The notes under the pieces are model-generated. The model worked only from the letters and a program-made list of their open reading frames with translations. It was not told the origin of the DNA and did not search any database. DNA of 64,000 nt, from assembly GCF_035317345.1 (NCBI RefSeq), contig NZ_JAYKTU010000003.1, one strand, 5' to 3'. This DNA is from Cellvibrio fontiphilus. GTDB lineage: Bacteria; Pseudomonadota; Gammaproteobacteria; Pseudomonadales; Cellvibrionaceae. Position numbers and translations under genes: made by a program. Positions 25,631 through 34,215 of the stretch are shown one piece after another. Position 1 is the stretch's first letter. Each line of letters begins with the position of its first letter.

Positions 25631-25718
25631 ATCAACAAGTAATAACTGAGAAACCCCGTAGATGCAGGCTGCATTTTTAAAATAAATTAATATGCGATGT
25701 TATGTTGAGAGATGATAA

Positions 25719-26447
25719 CTAAAAATTATCGGCAAGGAACTTGGCTGCGAGTTTTGCGGCATCAGTATTACCAGCAGCAAGCTGACTCAACAAAGATTTA
25801 GCCTTGGTTTTATCACCCATGAGAAAATAGACTTTTCCTAGATCCAATTGAGCATCTGGTACTTTTGCAGCAGCAGGGAAATTAGCAATCAGATCAGTAA
25901 ACCAGGATTTTGCCTGAGGATAATCTTTCTTCAGCATTGCGATTTTACCAAGCCAATAATGACTATTACTCGCAAAGTCTCCGCTAGGAAAACGGTTCAA
26001 ATAATCTTTGAAAGCGCTTTCAGCTGCAGCAAAATCTTTTTGATTCAGCAAATCATAAGCAGCTTTATATGTATCTGCTTCATTAGCTATATTTTGAATT
26101 GCAGAAGATTCCGCAGTATCTGGTGATGAATTCGTTTGATCTAGTGGCGTAGCAGCGGAGGAAGCACCTCCCGACAGGCGGCGATCCAAGTCAATGTAGT
26201 TATCAAGTTGCAATTGTTTAAGCTGTTTAAGCTCGTAAGCTTGCTCTTCTATCAATCCACGTAGAGCAGCAACTTCTTCTTGGAGTGAACGGATTTGTGA
26301 ATATACATCAGATTCTGCAGAGGCGGGTATCTTTGATTGAGACACCCCAGAGCCGAAGCCCTGGGGTGAAGACTCAACAACCCGTACTTGCGCCTTGAGG
26401 ACTGGAGCTGAAGCAATTAGAGCAACAGCAAGCAGAGTTTTAAGCAT
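25719..26447 (-). CDS. cpoB: Cell division coordinator CpoB (YbgF)
   Basis: Periplasmic TolA-binding protein that couples Tol-Pal constriction with PBP1B. The 242 residues comprise a signal peptide (1-19), an N-terminal trimerising coiled coil (YSQIRSLQEEVAALRGLIEEQ), a Ser/Thr linker, and C-terminal TPR repeats (AYDLLNQKDFAAAESAFKDYL and SHYWLGKIAMLKKDYPQAKSW) ending AAKFLADNF. It is the last gene of the tol-pal operon, 14 bp after pal. Confidence 0.94.
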   Translation of the reverse strand: MLKTLLAVALIASAPVLKAQVRVVESSPQGFGSGVSQSKIPASAESDVYSQIRSLQEEVAALRGLIEEQAYELKQLKQLQLDNYIDLDRRLSGGASSAATPLDQTNSSPDTAESSAIQNIANEADTYKAAYDLLNQKDFAAAESAFKDYLNRFPSGDFASNSHYWLGKIAMLKKDYPQAKSWFTDLIANFPAAAKVPDAQLDLGKVYFLMGDKTKAKSLLSQLAAGNTDAAKLAAKFLADNF

Positions 26448-26461
26448 ACGGGTTCTGACTC

Positions 26462-26926
26462 TTAGTATTTAACTTCTACGCGACGGTTTTGAGCCCAAGA
26501 AGCTTCATCGCTACCGGTAGCAGCTGGCTGCTCTTCACCAAAGCTAACAACTTCCAGAGAAGAACCATTTACGCCTTGAGTTACCAAGAAGTCACGTACA
26601 GCGTTAGCACGCTTTTCACCGAGAGCCATGTTGTACTCACGTGAACCGCGCTCATCAGCGTGACCTTCCAAGCGTACAGCTACTGAAGCACCTTTCAGCT
26701 TGTCAGCATGAGCCAACAGAACAGCACGGCTTTCAGCAGTCAAAGCGTATTGATCGAAATCAAAATAAACAACGTTTGACAGAGTAGCTTCTGATACGCC
26801 TGAACCGACAGAAGAACCACCAGTGGTTGGAGCTTCAGTAGCGGCGTTGTCGCTGCTTGAACAGCCAACGAGGAAAGACATAACAACAGCCAGAGTAAGA
26901 CCTTGCTTGATTGCCTTGGTGATCAT
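26462..26926 (-). CDS. pal: Peptidoglycan-associated lipoprotein Pal
   Basis: Outer-membrane lipoprotein that grips peptidoglycan and is moved by the Tol system at the division site. The 154 residues include a lipobox LVGC (Cys22) and an OmpA-like domain with VYFDFDQYALT, EGHADERGSREYN and LGEKRANAVRDFL, the diaminopimelate-binding region, ending NRRVEVKY. The length is a little below E. coli Pal (173) because of a shorter linker. It lies 45 bp after tolB. Confidence 0.96.
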   Translation of the reverse strand: MITKAIKQGLTLAVVMSFLVGCSSSDNAATEAPTTGGSSVGSGVSEATLSNVVYFDFDQYALTAESRAVLLAHADKLKGASVAVRLEGHADERGSREYNMALGEKRANAVRDFLVTQGVNGSSLEVVSFGEEQPAATGSDEASWAQNRRVEVKY

Positions 26927-26971
26927 GTGTGTGTAACTCCAATGAAGTTTTGATCTAGTTTGAACGGGGAT

Positions 26972-28252
26972 TTAGTTAAAGAATGGCGACCATGCGGGTT
27001 CCCGCACATCACCCTGTTTTGGAGGCTGGAGGATTTTGACGCGCGCATCAAGAGACACGGCCGCCAATACTCCTTTACCACCAGAACGAGTCGCATACAT
27101 TAGCATAGCGCCATTGGGCGCTATAGTAGGCGATTCATCCAGATTTGTCTCGGACAAAATGCGTAAATTTCCAGTTTTTATATCTTGCGCAGCGATATGA
27201 TGAGTCGTACCTGGACGTTTGTTCAACATAACCAAACTCTTGCCGTCAGGAGAGACTCGTGCACGAGCGTTGTAATCACCATCAAAAGTCACTCTCTCTT
27301 GCTGCATACTCGCCAAATGAACCTGATAAATTTGGGGCTTACCCCCTCTATCAGAAGTAAAAAAGAGTGATGCACCATCTGCAGACCAGCTCGGCTCATG
27401 ATCAATTGCAAAATGATTGGTGATTCTTGTTAATTGACGCGTAAGTACGTTCATTACATAAATTTCTGGATTACCATCTTTAGACAAGGCCATCGCCAAT
27501 TTTTGTCCATCTGGAGACCATGCTGGAGCACCATTCAAGCCGCGAAAGCTGGTCATCTGTTGGCGCCGGCCTGTTGCAATGTCCTGAATGTAAATCGCTG
27601 GTTTGTTATCAGCCTCAAAGGATACGTAAGCAACGCGCTGCCCATTTGGCGACCATACTGGAGAAAGCAAAGGAAAACGAGACTCAAGCAGTAAGCGAGC
27701 GCGAAAACCATCAATATCTGAAAGCATCAGACGATATTTTTGAGGCTGCTTGAAGGCTTCAACATAAATAAGTTTGGTTGAGAAAATGCCACGTATACCG
27801 GTGATAGTTTCATAAACCTTATCGCTAATGTGATGAGCCATATCGCGTAGCTGTGCAGATGTACCATCGACAGTCAGTTTTGCAAATACACGCTTCTGCT
27901 GCACAACATCAAATAATTCATAACTCGCATAGTAGCGGCCAGCCTGTTGAGTGATTGATCCAATCAGAAGATATTCGGCACCCAGTGCTTTCCAGTCACG
28001 ATAGTGCACCTCTGCCTCTGAACGAGGAAAAGACAACATCCGCTCTGGAGAAGTAGCCTCAAACTGACCTGAAAATTCAAGATCATTTCCTACGATTTTT
28101 GCCAAGTCTTCCGGGAGTTTTCCGCCTTGCCATGCAAAGGGGACTACTGCGATTTTGGTTGGATTATCCACACCTTTAGTGACACGCAAATTTAATTGCG
28201 CGTGGGCTAAGCTCGTCACAAATATTAAGCACAACAATAAATAACGTTTCAC
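26972..28252 (-). CDS. tolB: Tol-Pal system protein TolB
   Basis: Periplasmic beta-propeller that binds Pal and TolA. The 426 residues comprise a signal peptide (1-18, LAHAQ), an N-terminal D1 domain (to about 155), and a six-bladed propeller made of WD40-like (PD40) repeats such as SPVWSPNGQRVAYVSFE, APAWSPDGQKLAMALS and EPSWSADGASLFFTSD. The last residues are AWSPFFN. The start overlaps the tolA stop by 4 bp, indicating translational coupling. Confidence 0.96.
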   Translation of the reverse strand: MKRYLLLCLIFVTSLAHAQLNLRVTKGVDNPTKIAVVPFAWQGGKLPEDLAKIVGNDLEFSGQFEATSPERMLSFPRSEAEVHYRDWKALGAEYLLIGSITQQAGRYYASYELFDVVQQKRVFAKLTVDGTSAQLRDMAHHISDKVYETITGIRGIFSTKLIYVEAFKQPQKYRLMLSDIDGFRARLLLESRFPLLSPVWSPNGQRVAYVSFEADNKPAIYIQDIATGRRQQMTSFRGLNGAPAWSPDGQKLAMALSKDGNPEIYVMNVLTRQLTRITNHFAIDHEPSWSADGASLFFTSDRGGKPQIYQVHLASMQQERVTFDGDYNARARVSPDGKSLVMLNKRPGTTHHIAAQDIKTGNLRILSETNLDESPTIAPNGAMLMYATRSGGKGVLAAVSLDARVKILQPPKQGDVREPAWSPFFN

Positions 28253-29091
28253 GACCTTAAGTCCTCTGGGCTAAATGTAAATCTGAATACACGAAAATAC
28301 TTTTCAAAAATGTCAGGTGGAATTTGCATGGCCTCGGTAAAACGATCCACACGCCTGACTGCCTGCTCGGCAGATCGATCAAATGCAGCATCACCACTAC
28401 TTCTCACAATGCGCAGACCGGTTACAACCCCTGTTGGAAGCATATTTACCTCCAAAACAACTTCCAAGCCATTACGAGCCGAGGGCGGCCTACTCCAGTT
28501 TTGCTGCACACGCTCAATTAACATCTCTTCATAACTTTTTGTATTTACATCATCATTTGTGTCACTGATGTGTTTTGCTTCCTTCTGCAAAGCAGCTTGT
28601 ATACGACGCTGCTCCTCCTGAGCCTCTTGCTCACGCTTGGTTTTCTTTGCAGCTTCGGCTTTTTGCTTAGCTAGCTCCTCAGCTTTACGTTTTTTCTCCG
28701 CCGCCTCCTTTTCTGCTTTTGCTTTGGCAATCTTTGCCTGTTCTTCCTTAATTTTTTGCTGTTTCACTTTTTCAGCTTCAGCGGCTTTAGCTTCTTGTTC
28801 TTTCTTCTGTTGAACCAAGGCTTCAGCTTCTTTGCGCCTCTGCTCATCCTGCTTTTTATTATTTTTTAGATCTTCATACGCCTTGGAGTCCAAAACCTGC
28901 TCTTTTGTTTGCTGTGGAGCAGCCTTAGCTTTTGGTTTTAAATCAACCAAAGTAGCTGTGACATAATGAGGCTTGTAGGGTTCCGGTTCCTTTTTAAAAA
29001 AGCTCCAATCCCCCAAAAATAAAACCAATAGCAGCGTATGCAAAGACACGCTAAGGAAAATAGGAAGTGAAAATGATTTTTCCAATCGCAT
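28249..29091 (-). CDS. tolA: Cell envelope integrity protein TolA
   Basis: Energy-transducing partner of TolQR that spans the periplasm. The 280 residues comprise one N-terminal membrane helix (about 9-27), a long Lys/Glu/Ala-rich helical domain (about 60-180) and a C-terminal TolA/TonB-like domain (IERVQQNWSRPPSA ... GLRIVRSSGDAAFDRSAEQA). It is shorter than E. coli TolA (421), mainly in the helical domain. Starts 7 bp after tolR. Confidence 0.93.
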   Translation of the reverse strand: MRLEKSFSLPIFLSVSLHTLLLVLFLGDWSFFKKEPEPYKPHYVTATLVDLKPKAKAAPQQTKEQVLDSKAYEDLKNNKKQDEQRRKEAEALVQQKKEQEAKAAEAEKVKQQKIKEEQAKIAKAKAEKEAAEKKRKAEELAKQKAEAAKKTKREQEAQEEQRRIQAALQKEAKHISDTNDDVNTKSYEEMLIERVQQNWSRPPSARNGLEVVLEVNMLPTGVVTGLRIVRSSGDAAFDRSAEQAVRRVDRFTEAMQIPPDIFEKYFRVFRFTFSPEDLRS

Positions 29092-29098
29092 ACAAAAC

Positions 29099-29527
29099 CT
29101 AGCGCGGCGGCTCCGTAATCAACCCAACGGAAGGAGCGCCAGCTAATTTCAGCTCTCCCATTAAGGCCACAATTACGCCGTACTCCACTTTTTTATCACC
29201 CTGTACAAAAACAAGGGTATTTGGTTTTTCAGCCAATACCTTGGTAACGATTGTTTTAATCTCAGCCAAGGGACGAGCTTGCTCAGGATCCCCAGCCAAA
29301 TCGATGTAGTAACTGCCATCAGCTTTTACCGATACAGTAATAGGCTCATCATCTTTTGACTCAACAGGCTCTGACGCCGCCTGGGGTAACTCAACCTTTA
29401 TCCCTTGGGTCATCATGGGTGCAGCGATCATAAACACAATCAGCAATACCAGCATGACGTCGATCAACGGGACAACGTTAATCTCCGCTTTAAGTTTCTT
29501 TTTTACCGGTGGACCAAATCCAGACAT
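29099..29527 (-). CDS. tolR: Tol-Pal system protein TolR
   Basis: ExbD/TolR proton-channel subunit. The chosen start is ATG 29527 (MSGFGPPVKKKLKAEINVVP) with AGG upstream, giving 142 residues, the same as E. coli TolR. A TTG 21 bases earlier is in frame but would extend the protein into the tolQ spacer region without homology. One membrane helix (about 18-40) carries the essential Asp in VVPLIDVMLVLL. The periplasmic domain follows. It sits between tolQ and tolA. Confidence 0.94.
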   Translation of the reverse strand: MSGFGPPVKKKLKAEINVVPLIDVMLVLLIVFMIAAPMMTQGIKVELPQAASEPVESKDDEPITVSVKADGSYYIDLAGDPEQARPLAEIKTIVTKVLAEKPNTLVFVQGDKKVEYGVIVALMGELKLAGAPSVGLITEPPR

Positions 29528-29562
29528 GTTTTTAAACCTGTTAACCAATCAAAGTAGCGGTG

Positions 29563-30249
29563 TTATTTACTGTGAACCTGGCGATGCAGGATGGCTGAAA
29601 ACTCCTCAGCAAAAGTTTGATAGTTACTCATCAGGTTTTCTGCACGCGCAGAGAATTTGTTGTATGCAAGTACAGCAGGGATAGCTGCAAATAGGCCCAT
29701 TGCCGTAGCGATCAAAGCCTCAGCAATACCTGGCGCGACAGTAGCAAGACTCGGCTGACCAGCATTGGCTATATTAAGGAAAGAAACCATAATGCCCCAC
29801 ACAGTACCAAACAAACCTATATAGGGAGTTACTGATGCAACACTGGCTAAAAATGGGAGATTTTCCTCAAGCTTTTCATGTTCGCGAGCTAGAGCAACAC
29901 GCATAGCGCGCATCGAACCTTCCATGATTGCATCTGAATCCGCTCCTGCTTGCTGGCGCAGACGATTGAACTCCTTAAAACCTGCGCGAAAAATACTTTC
30001 TATACTCTCAACCGCTTCGTTACGGTTATTTCCTTGGCGATAAAGTTGGTTCAAATCGATTCCAGACCAGAACTGTTTCTCAAAATAAACAAATGCAGCA
30101 GCAGCTTTACGCTGGTAAACCTGACGCTGGAAGATCATTACCCATGAAATGACAGACGCCAAAAATAAAATCAGCATCACCATTTGCACAATAAAACTGG
30201 CCTCAAGCATGAGGTGGAGAATCGATAGACTTTGATTGGCTTCCGACAT
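29563..30249 (-). CDS. tolQ: Tol-Pal system protein TolQ
   Basis: MotA/TolQ/ExbB-type proton-channel protein in the inner membrane, 228 residues (E. coli 230). Three membrane helices lie at about 13-37, 135-160 and 168-190, with the conserved VTPYIGLFGTVWGIM and APGIAEALIATAMGLFAAIPAVLAYN. It is the first gene of the tol-pal operon here: ybgC, usually directly upstream, is absent, and ruvB ends 92 bp away. Confidence 0.96.
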   Translation of the reverse strand: MSEANQSLSILHLMLEASFIVQMVMLILFLASVISWVMIFQRQVYQRKAAAAFVYFEKQFWSGIDLNQLYRQGNNRNEAVESIESIFRAGFKEFNRLRQQAGADSDAIMEGSMRAMRVALAREHEKLEENLPFLASVASVTPYIGLFGTVWGIMVSFLNIANAGQPSLATVAPGIAEALIATAMGLFAAIPAVLAYNKFSARAENLMSNYQTFAEEFSAILHRQVHSK

Positions 30250-30341
30250 AGGTAGAGTTAACTCTTGCTGGTTGAACTAGGAAAAAGGGGCGCACATCAT
30301 AGCCTAAAGTGCGCTGAAATACTCAGTGTTCGAGGAGTCTA

Positions 30342-31367
30342 TCACTCCTCTATATCTTGCATCCGCTTGGGAACGGGCACACCGAAATAGAGATAAGCAT
30401 TAGTGGTGAGGATGCGCCCGCGAGGGGTACGCGCCATAAAACCCTGTTGAATCAGATAAGGCTCTATTACATCTTCGATAGTTCCCTTATCCTCACTAAT
30501 TGCCGCGGCCAAACTCTCTACACCGACTGGCCCGCCATCAAAGTTATGCATCATCGCCGCAAGTAACCGGCGATCCATATGGTCAAAACCACGCTCATCA
30601 ACATTGAGCATATTGAGCGCGCTATCAGCCATTTTTGCAGTAACTACACCATCCCCTTTTATCTCGGCAAAATCGCGGACCCGGCGCAAGAGTCGATTGG
30701 CAATTCGCGGAGTGCCACGCGAACGCTTGGCCACTTCCGCCGCCCCCTCTATATCCATCGCAACACCTAATAACGCGGACGACCGCGCCACTATATGAGT
30801 GAGATCGGCGACATTATAGAACTCCAATCGCTGAACAATACCAAAACGATCGCGCAGTGGTGAGGTTAACAAGCCTGCCCGAGTAGTAGCGCCAACCAAT
30901 GTAAACTGTGGTAAATCGAGCTTAATGGAGCGAGCTGCAGGCCCTTCACCAATCATTATGTCAAGCTGGAAATCCTCCATCGCCGGATAAAGGATCTCTT
31001 CAACCACCGGACTCAAGCGATGAATTTCATCGATAAATAAAACATCACCAGGCTCAAGGTTGGTGAGCAGTGCGGCCAAATCACCCGCCTTTTCCAGTAC
31101 AGGTCCAGAGGTACTCTTTAGTGAGACACTCATTTCATTAGCAATGATATTGGCCAACGTGGTTTTTCCTAAACCCGGCGGACCAAATACCAAGGTATGA
31201 TCCAAAGCTTCGCCACGTTTTTTGGCTGCTCCAATAAAAATCTCCATCTGTTCGCGTACTGCAGGCTGCCCGACATAATCAGCGAGAGATTTAGGGCGTA
31301 CCGTGCGATCAAGGTGATCCTCACGCTCTTTGGCAACAGGAGCAATCAGACGATCTGTTTCAATCAT
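30342..31367 (-). CDS. ruvB: Holliday junction helicase RuvB
   Basis: Hexameric AAA+ motor that drives branch migration with RuvA. The start is ATG 31367 (MIETDRLIAP), matching the E. coli MIEADRLIS start and giving 341 residues; a TTG 9 bases upstream is less likely. Walker A is GPPGLGKTTLA, Walker B is LFIDEIHRL, sensor 1 is VGATTRAGLLT and the arginine finger region is SPLRDRFG. The C-terminal winged-helix domain ends PRGRILTTNAYLYFG. Follows ruvA by 57 bp. Confidence 0.97.
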   Translation of the reverse strand: MIETDRLIAPVAKEREDHLDRTVRPKSLADYVGQPAVREQMEIFIGAAKKRGEALDHTLVFGPPGLGKTTLANIIANEMSVSLKSTSGPVLEKAGDLAALLTNLEPGDVLFIDEIHRLSPVVEEILYPAMEDFQLDIMIGEGPAARSIKLDLPQFTLVGATTRAGLLTSPLRDRFGIVQRLEFYNVADLTHIVARSSALLGVAMDIEGAAEVAKRSRGTPRIANRLLRRVRDFAEIKGDGVVTAKMADSALNMLNVDERGFDHMDRRLLAAMMHNFDGGPVGVESLAAAISEDKGTIEDVIEPYLIQQGFMARTPRGRILTTNAYLYFGVPVPKRMQDIEE

Positions 31368-31424
31368 TGTTAACAAGCCTGGTTAATAAATAATGACTGT
31401 TTTTCGATGCGTAGAATAATCGAC

Positions 31425-32039
31425 TTATCCGGCAATGGCGCGCAACGCCATACGAATTAACTCTTCGCTCTTGGCATCCGGTTTTTGCTTGGCAGCCAAG
31501 GACACCATTTTGGCAGCATCTACTGGTTTGTAGCCAAGCGCAATCAGTGCACTTTCTGCTTCGGCAAACACTTCGTTGTCGGTAGCGATAGTTTGGATTT
31601 CGCTATGCGCCAGCAGATCGTTTTGCGGCATATCCCAATTTTTCAGGCGATCGCGCAACTCAATCACTAAGCGCTCTGCGGTTTTTTTGCCTATGCCAGG
31701 CACTTTGGTTAAGGCAGTGATATTGTCATCGCGCACGCAGCGGGCGATGTCATCCGCTTCCATGCCCGACAAAATCGCAATCGCTAACTTGGGGCCGACA
31801 CCATTCACTCTAATTAAAGTGCGAAATAACGAGCGGTCGCGCTGCTCAGCAAAACCAAATAACTGATGCAAATTTTCAGTAATGGATAAGTGTGTATGCA
31901 ATACCGTCTCCTGACCTATGCCGGGCAGACGATAAAAAGTAGTCATGGGTGCCTGTACTTCATAGGCAACGCCTTGCACATCTAACAATAAATAAGGTGG
32001 CTGTTTTTCCAACAAGACACCGCGCAAACGTCCGATCAT
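31425..32039 (-). CDS. ruvA: Holliday junction protein RuvA
   Basis: Tetrameric junction-binding protein that loads RuvB. The 204 residues (E. coli 203) comprise an N-terminal OB fold (MIGRLRGVLLEKQPPYLLLDVQGVAYEV), tandem helix-hairpin-helix motifs (LIRVNGVGPKLAIAIL and LTKVPGIGKKTAERLVIEL) and a C-terminal RuvB-binding domain (AESALIALGYKPVDAAKMV). Starts 35 bp after ruvC. Confidence 0.97.
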   Translation of the reverse strand: MIGRLRGVLLEKQPPYLLLDVQGVAYEVQAPMTTFYRLPGIGQETVLHTHLSITENLHQLFGFAEQRDRSLFRTLIRVNGVGPKLAIAILSGMEADDIARCVRDDNITALTKVPGIGKKTAERLVIELRDRLKNWDMPQNDLLAHSEIQTIATDNEVFAEAESALIALGYKPVDAAKMVSLAAKQKPDAKSEELIRMALRAIAG

Positions 32040-32074
32040 AGTCGTCTCTTTGAACAGGTTGTAGATAAAAAGGC

Positions 32075-32596
32075 TTAGACAATTCGTCCGCGACGGAAGC
32101 TGGAGGAGCCAGCCATACGAATCAAATGATCGCGACTATTGGCATGACAAAGCGCCACCGCCAAAGCATCAGCAGCATCCTCCTGCGGCGCGGCAGGCAA
32201 ACGCAGTAAAGTTTTCACCATATGCTGCACCTGGAATTTATCTGCAGCACCATTACCCACGACTGACTGCTTGACTTTGCGCGCTTCATATTCAGATACC
32301 GGAACGTTTTGCGCTGTGGCCGCTACGATTGCAGCACCCCGCGCCTGCCCCAACTTCAGTGCTGAAGATGCATTTTTTGCCATAAAGACCTGCTCAATAG
32401 CCATCTCTTGCGGACAATATTGTTCGATGATTTGAGTCAGTGAATCGAAGATGACTTTAAGGCGCACGGGCAAATCATCCGCATCTTTCATGCGAATCAC
32501 GCCGCTGGTGACATATTCATGTTTACTGCCGATGGCATTGATTATGCCAAAACCAGTCTTGCGGGAGCCGGGGTCGATACCGAGAATAAGCGCCAT
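32075..32596 (-). CDS. ruvC: Holliday junction resolvase RuvC
   Basis: Dimeric endonuclease that cuts Holliday junctions. The 173 residues match E. coli RuvC (173). The RNase H-like fold has its first acidic residue in LILGIDPGSRKTGFGI (Asp7), another in AIEQVFMAKNASSALKLGQARGA, and the closing pair in APQEDAADALAVALCHA. First of the ruvCAB set; the XRE-type gene lies just upstream in the same direction, 68 bp away. Confidence 0.97.
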   Translation of the reverse strand: MALILGIDPGSRKTGFGIINAIGSKHEYVTSGVIRMKDADDLPVRLKVIFDSLTQIIEQYCPQEMAIEQVFMAKNASSALKLGQARGAAIVAATAQNVPVSEYEARKVKQSVVGNGAADKFQVQHMVKTLLRLPAAPQEDAADALAVALCHANSRDHLIRMAGSSSFRRGRIV

Positions 32597-32664
32597 AAGT
32601 TGTATCTATATACAGTAGTTATGACGCAGTGTTGCATGCTATATCTGCAGGTGCAAGGGTGAAA

Positions 32665-33276
32665 TTAAAAATCAGATTTAAAGTTCAACCTCAACCTACC
32701 GCTAGCACGAGTATCAAGATGAATCTCCGTTGGTTTGTTGTCCACAATTAATATGGCCGGGGTTGAAATCAACAGGTAATTGCCATCAATAAAGTCATAT
32801 ATTTCCGCTGATAGCAGTAGCCCTTGCCCCTGGCGAACAGCCGTTATCAGCAGGCGAAATTGCTGGTCAAATCGTATCTCGCTCTGCGCCCCCAGCTCAT
32901 TCAGGAATTGCATATCGCCCTCGGTACTAGCACCAGATTCCGCTTTTACCGACACATTAATCATCACCTGTTCGGCGGCTGCAGTTGACCACCACCCAAA
33001 ACACACAATTAAAGACGCAGCAATTCCCGCAATCCCCCACCAGCGCCGATAGTTAATATCCGATGCCGGTGATGCAGGATTAACTAACAAACTCCCCACT
33101 TCAATATCCAAGGCGCTGGCCAGCGCCATAACCGATTCCTTGGACGCAATACCATTGCGTTCAATACGCTGAACAGTGCGCATACTTAAAGCTGCGACCG
33201 CAGCCAGATGGCTCTGACTCCACGCGCGCTTTTCACGCTCTTGTCGAAGAAAGGTTTTATCGATTTGCATATCCAT
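32665..33276 (-). CDS. Membrane-anchored XRE-type regulator, unknown
   Basis: About 203 residues from ATG 33276 (GTG 33282 is an alternative). The N-terminal helix-turn-helix is of the Cro/CI type (FLRQEREKRAWSQSHLAAVAA ... LSMRTVQRIERNG, about 6-60). One membrane helix follows (about 80-102, WWGIAGIAASLIVCFGWW), then a C-terminal beta-rich part of about 95 residues predicted to lie in the periplasm (LLISTPAILIVDNKPTEIHL), reminiscent of secretin-like strands. The topology suggests a transcription factor that senses an envelope signal directly. It lies between yebC and ruvC, a pair usually adjacent. Target and ligand unknown. Confidence 0.75.
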   Translation of the reverse strand: MDMQIDKTFLRQEREKRAWSQSHLAAVAALSMRTVQRIERNGIASKESVMALASALDIEVGSLLVNPASPASDINYRRWWGIAGIAASLIVCFGWWSTAAAEQVMINVSVKAESGASTEGDMQFLNELGAQSEIRFDQQFRLLITAVRQGQGLLLSAEIYDFIDGNYLLISTPAILIVDNKPTEIHLDTRASGRLRLNFKSDF

Positions 33277-33387
33277 AACCACTGGGCCTCGCTGAGTGTT
33301 TGAGAAAGCCCCAAGCTCAGCTATTCCATAAAATTTGTATACGACAGGGATATGACACGAAGGGAAAATTAATAAAAAAACTGGCCG

Positions 33388-34131
33388 CTAGCCAATCTGC
33401 TCCATAATTTCTTCGGCAATGTCCGCATTGGTGTAGACGTTTTGGACATCATCCAAATCTTCCAATGCATCAATCAGCGCGAGGACTTTTTCGGCCGCGT
33501 CTTTATCGAGACTCACGGTTAAGGATGGGATTAGGGTGATTTCTGCAGAGGCGGGATTAAACCCAGCGCTGGTGAGCACATCTTTTACGCGGAAAAAATC
33601 CTCAAACGCGGTCATCACATCAAAGGAGCCATCGTCATTGATAACTACATCGTCGGCACCGGCTTCGAGGGCGGCTTCCATCAAGGCATCTTCATTGATG
33701 CCGGGTGCAAAACTGATTTGGCCCTTGCGTGCAAATAAATAGGAAACGGAACCGCTAGTGCCAAGATTGCCGCCCTTTTTGTCAAACGCATGGCGCACAT
33801 CGCCCGCAGTCCGGTTGCGATTGTCGGTCATGCACTCCACGATAAAAGCGACGCCATTTACGCCATAACCTTCATAGGTTAATTCTTCATAGGCATCGGA
33901 TTCGTTAGTGCCAGCGCCGCGAGAAATCGCGCGCTCAACTACGTCTTTTTTCAGGTTGTTGAGGTAGGCCTTATCAACTGCAGCACGCAGACGCGGGTTG
34001 TCGGCAGGGTTAGCGCCGCCTTTGGCAGCGACAGTTAATTCGCGAATTATTTTGGTGAAGATTTTGGTGCGCTTGGCGTCCTGACGCGCCTTGCGGTGTT
34101 TCATGTTTGCCCATTTGGAATGTCCAGCCAT
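33388..34131 (-). CDS. yebC: YebC/TACO1-family regulatory protein
   Basis: Protein of 247 residues opening MAGHSKWANMKHRKARQDAKR, the family hallmark, with TYEGYGVNGVAFIVECMTDNRNRT and the three-domain layout of YebC. Known members act as transcriptional regulators or help ribosomes through proline-rich stretches. It is preceded by the aspS terminator and followed by the XRE-type gene, so the usual yebC-ruvCAB order is interrupted. Confidence 0.95.
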   Translation of the reverse strand: MAGHSKWANMKHRKARQDAKRTKIFTKIIRELTVAAKGGANPADNPRLRAAVDKAYLNNLKKDVVERAISRGAGTNESDAYEELTYEGYGVNGVAFIVECMTDNRNRTAGDVRHAFDKKGGNLGTSGSVSYLFARKGQISFAPGINEDALMEAALEAGADDVVINDDGSFDVMTAFEDFFRVKDVLTSAGFNPASAEITLIPSLTVSLDKDAAEKVLALIDALEDLDDVQNVYTNADIAEEIMEQIG

Positions 34132-34171
34132 TGCACAGCTCCAACTTGCAGATTATTAACGTGGGGGGAAT

Positions 34172-34202
34172 AAAAAAGGGCGGGCAATGCCCACCCCTTT
34201 TT
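34172..34202 (-). terminator. Intrinsic terminator between aspS and yebC
   Basis: On the minus strand AAAAAGGGGTGGGC, loop ATT, GCCCGCCCTTTTTT. It ends the aspS transcript 14 bp past its stop; yebC then needs its own promoter in 34132-34171 or read-through. Confidence 0.85.
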
Positions 34203-34215
34203 AGATCAACAAAAG

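Noticed and set aside
28600..28920. Repetitive stretch in tolA as a DNA repeat
   Set aside because: It reflects the Lys/Glu/Ala-rich helical domain normal for TolA.
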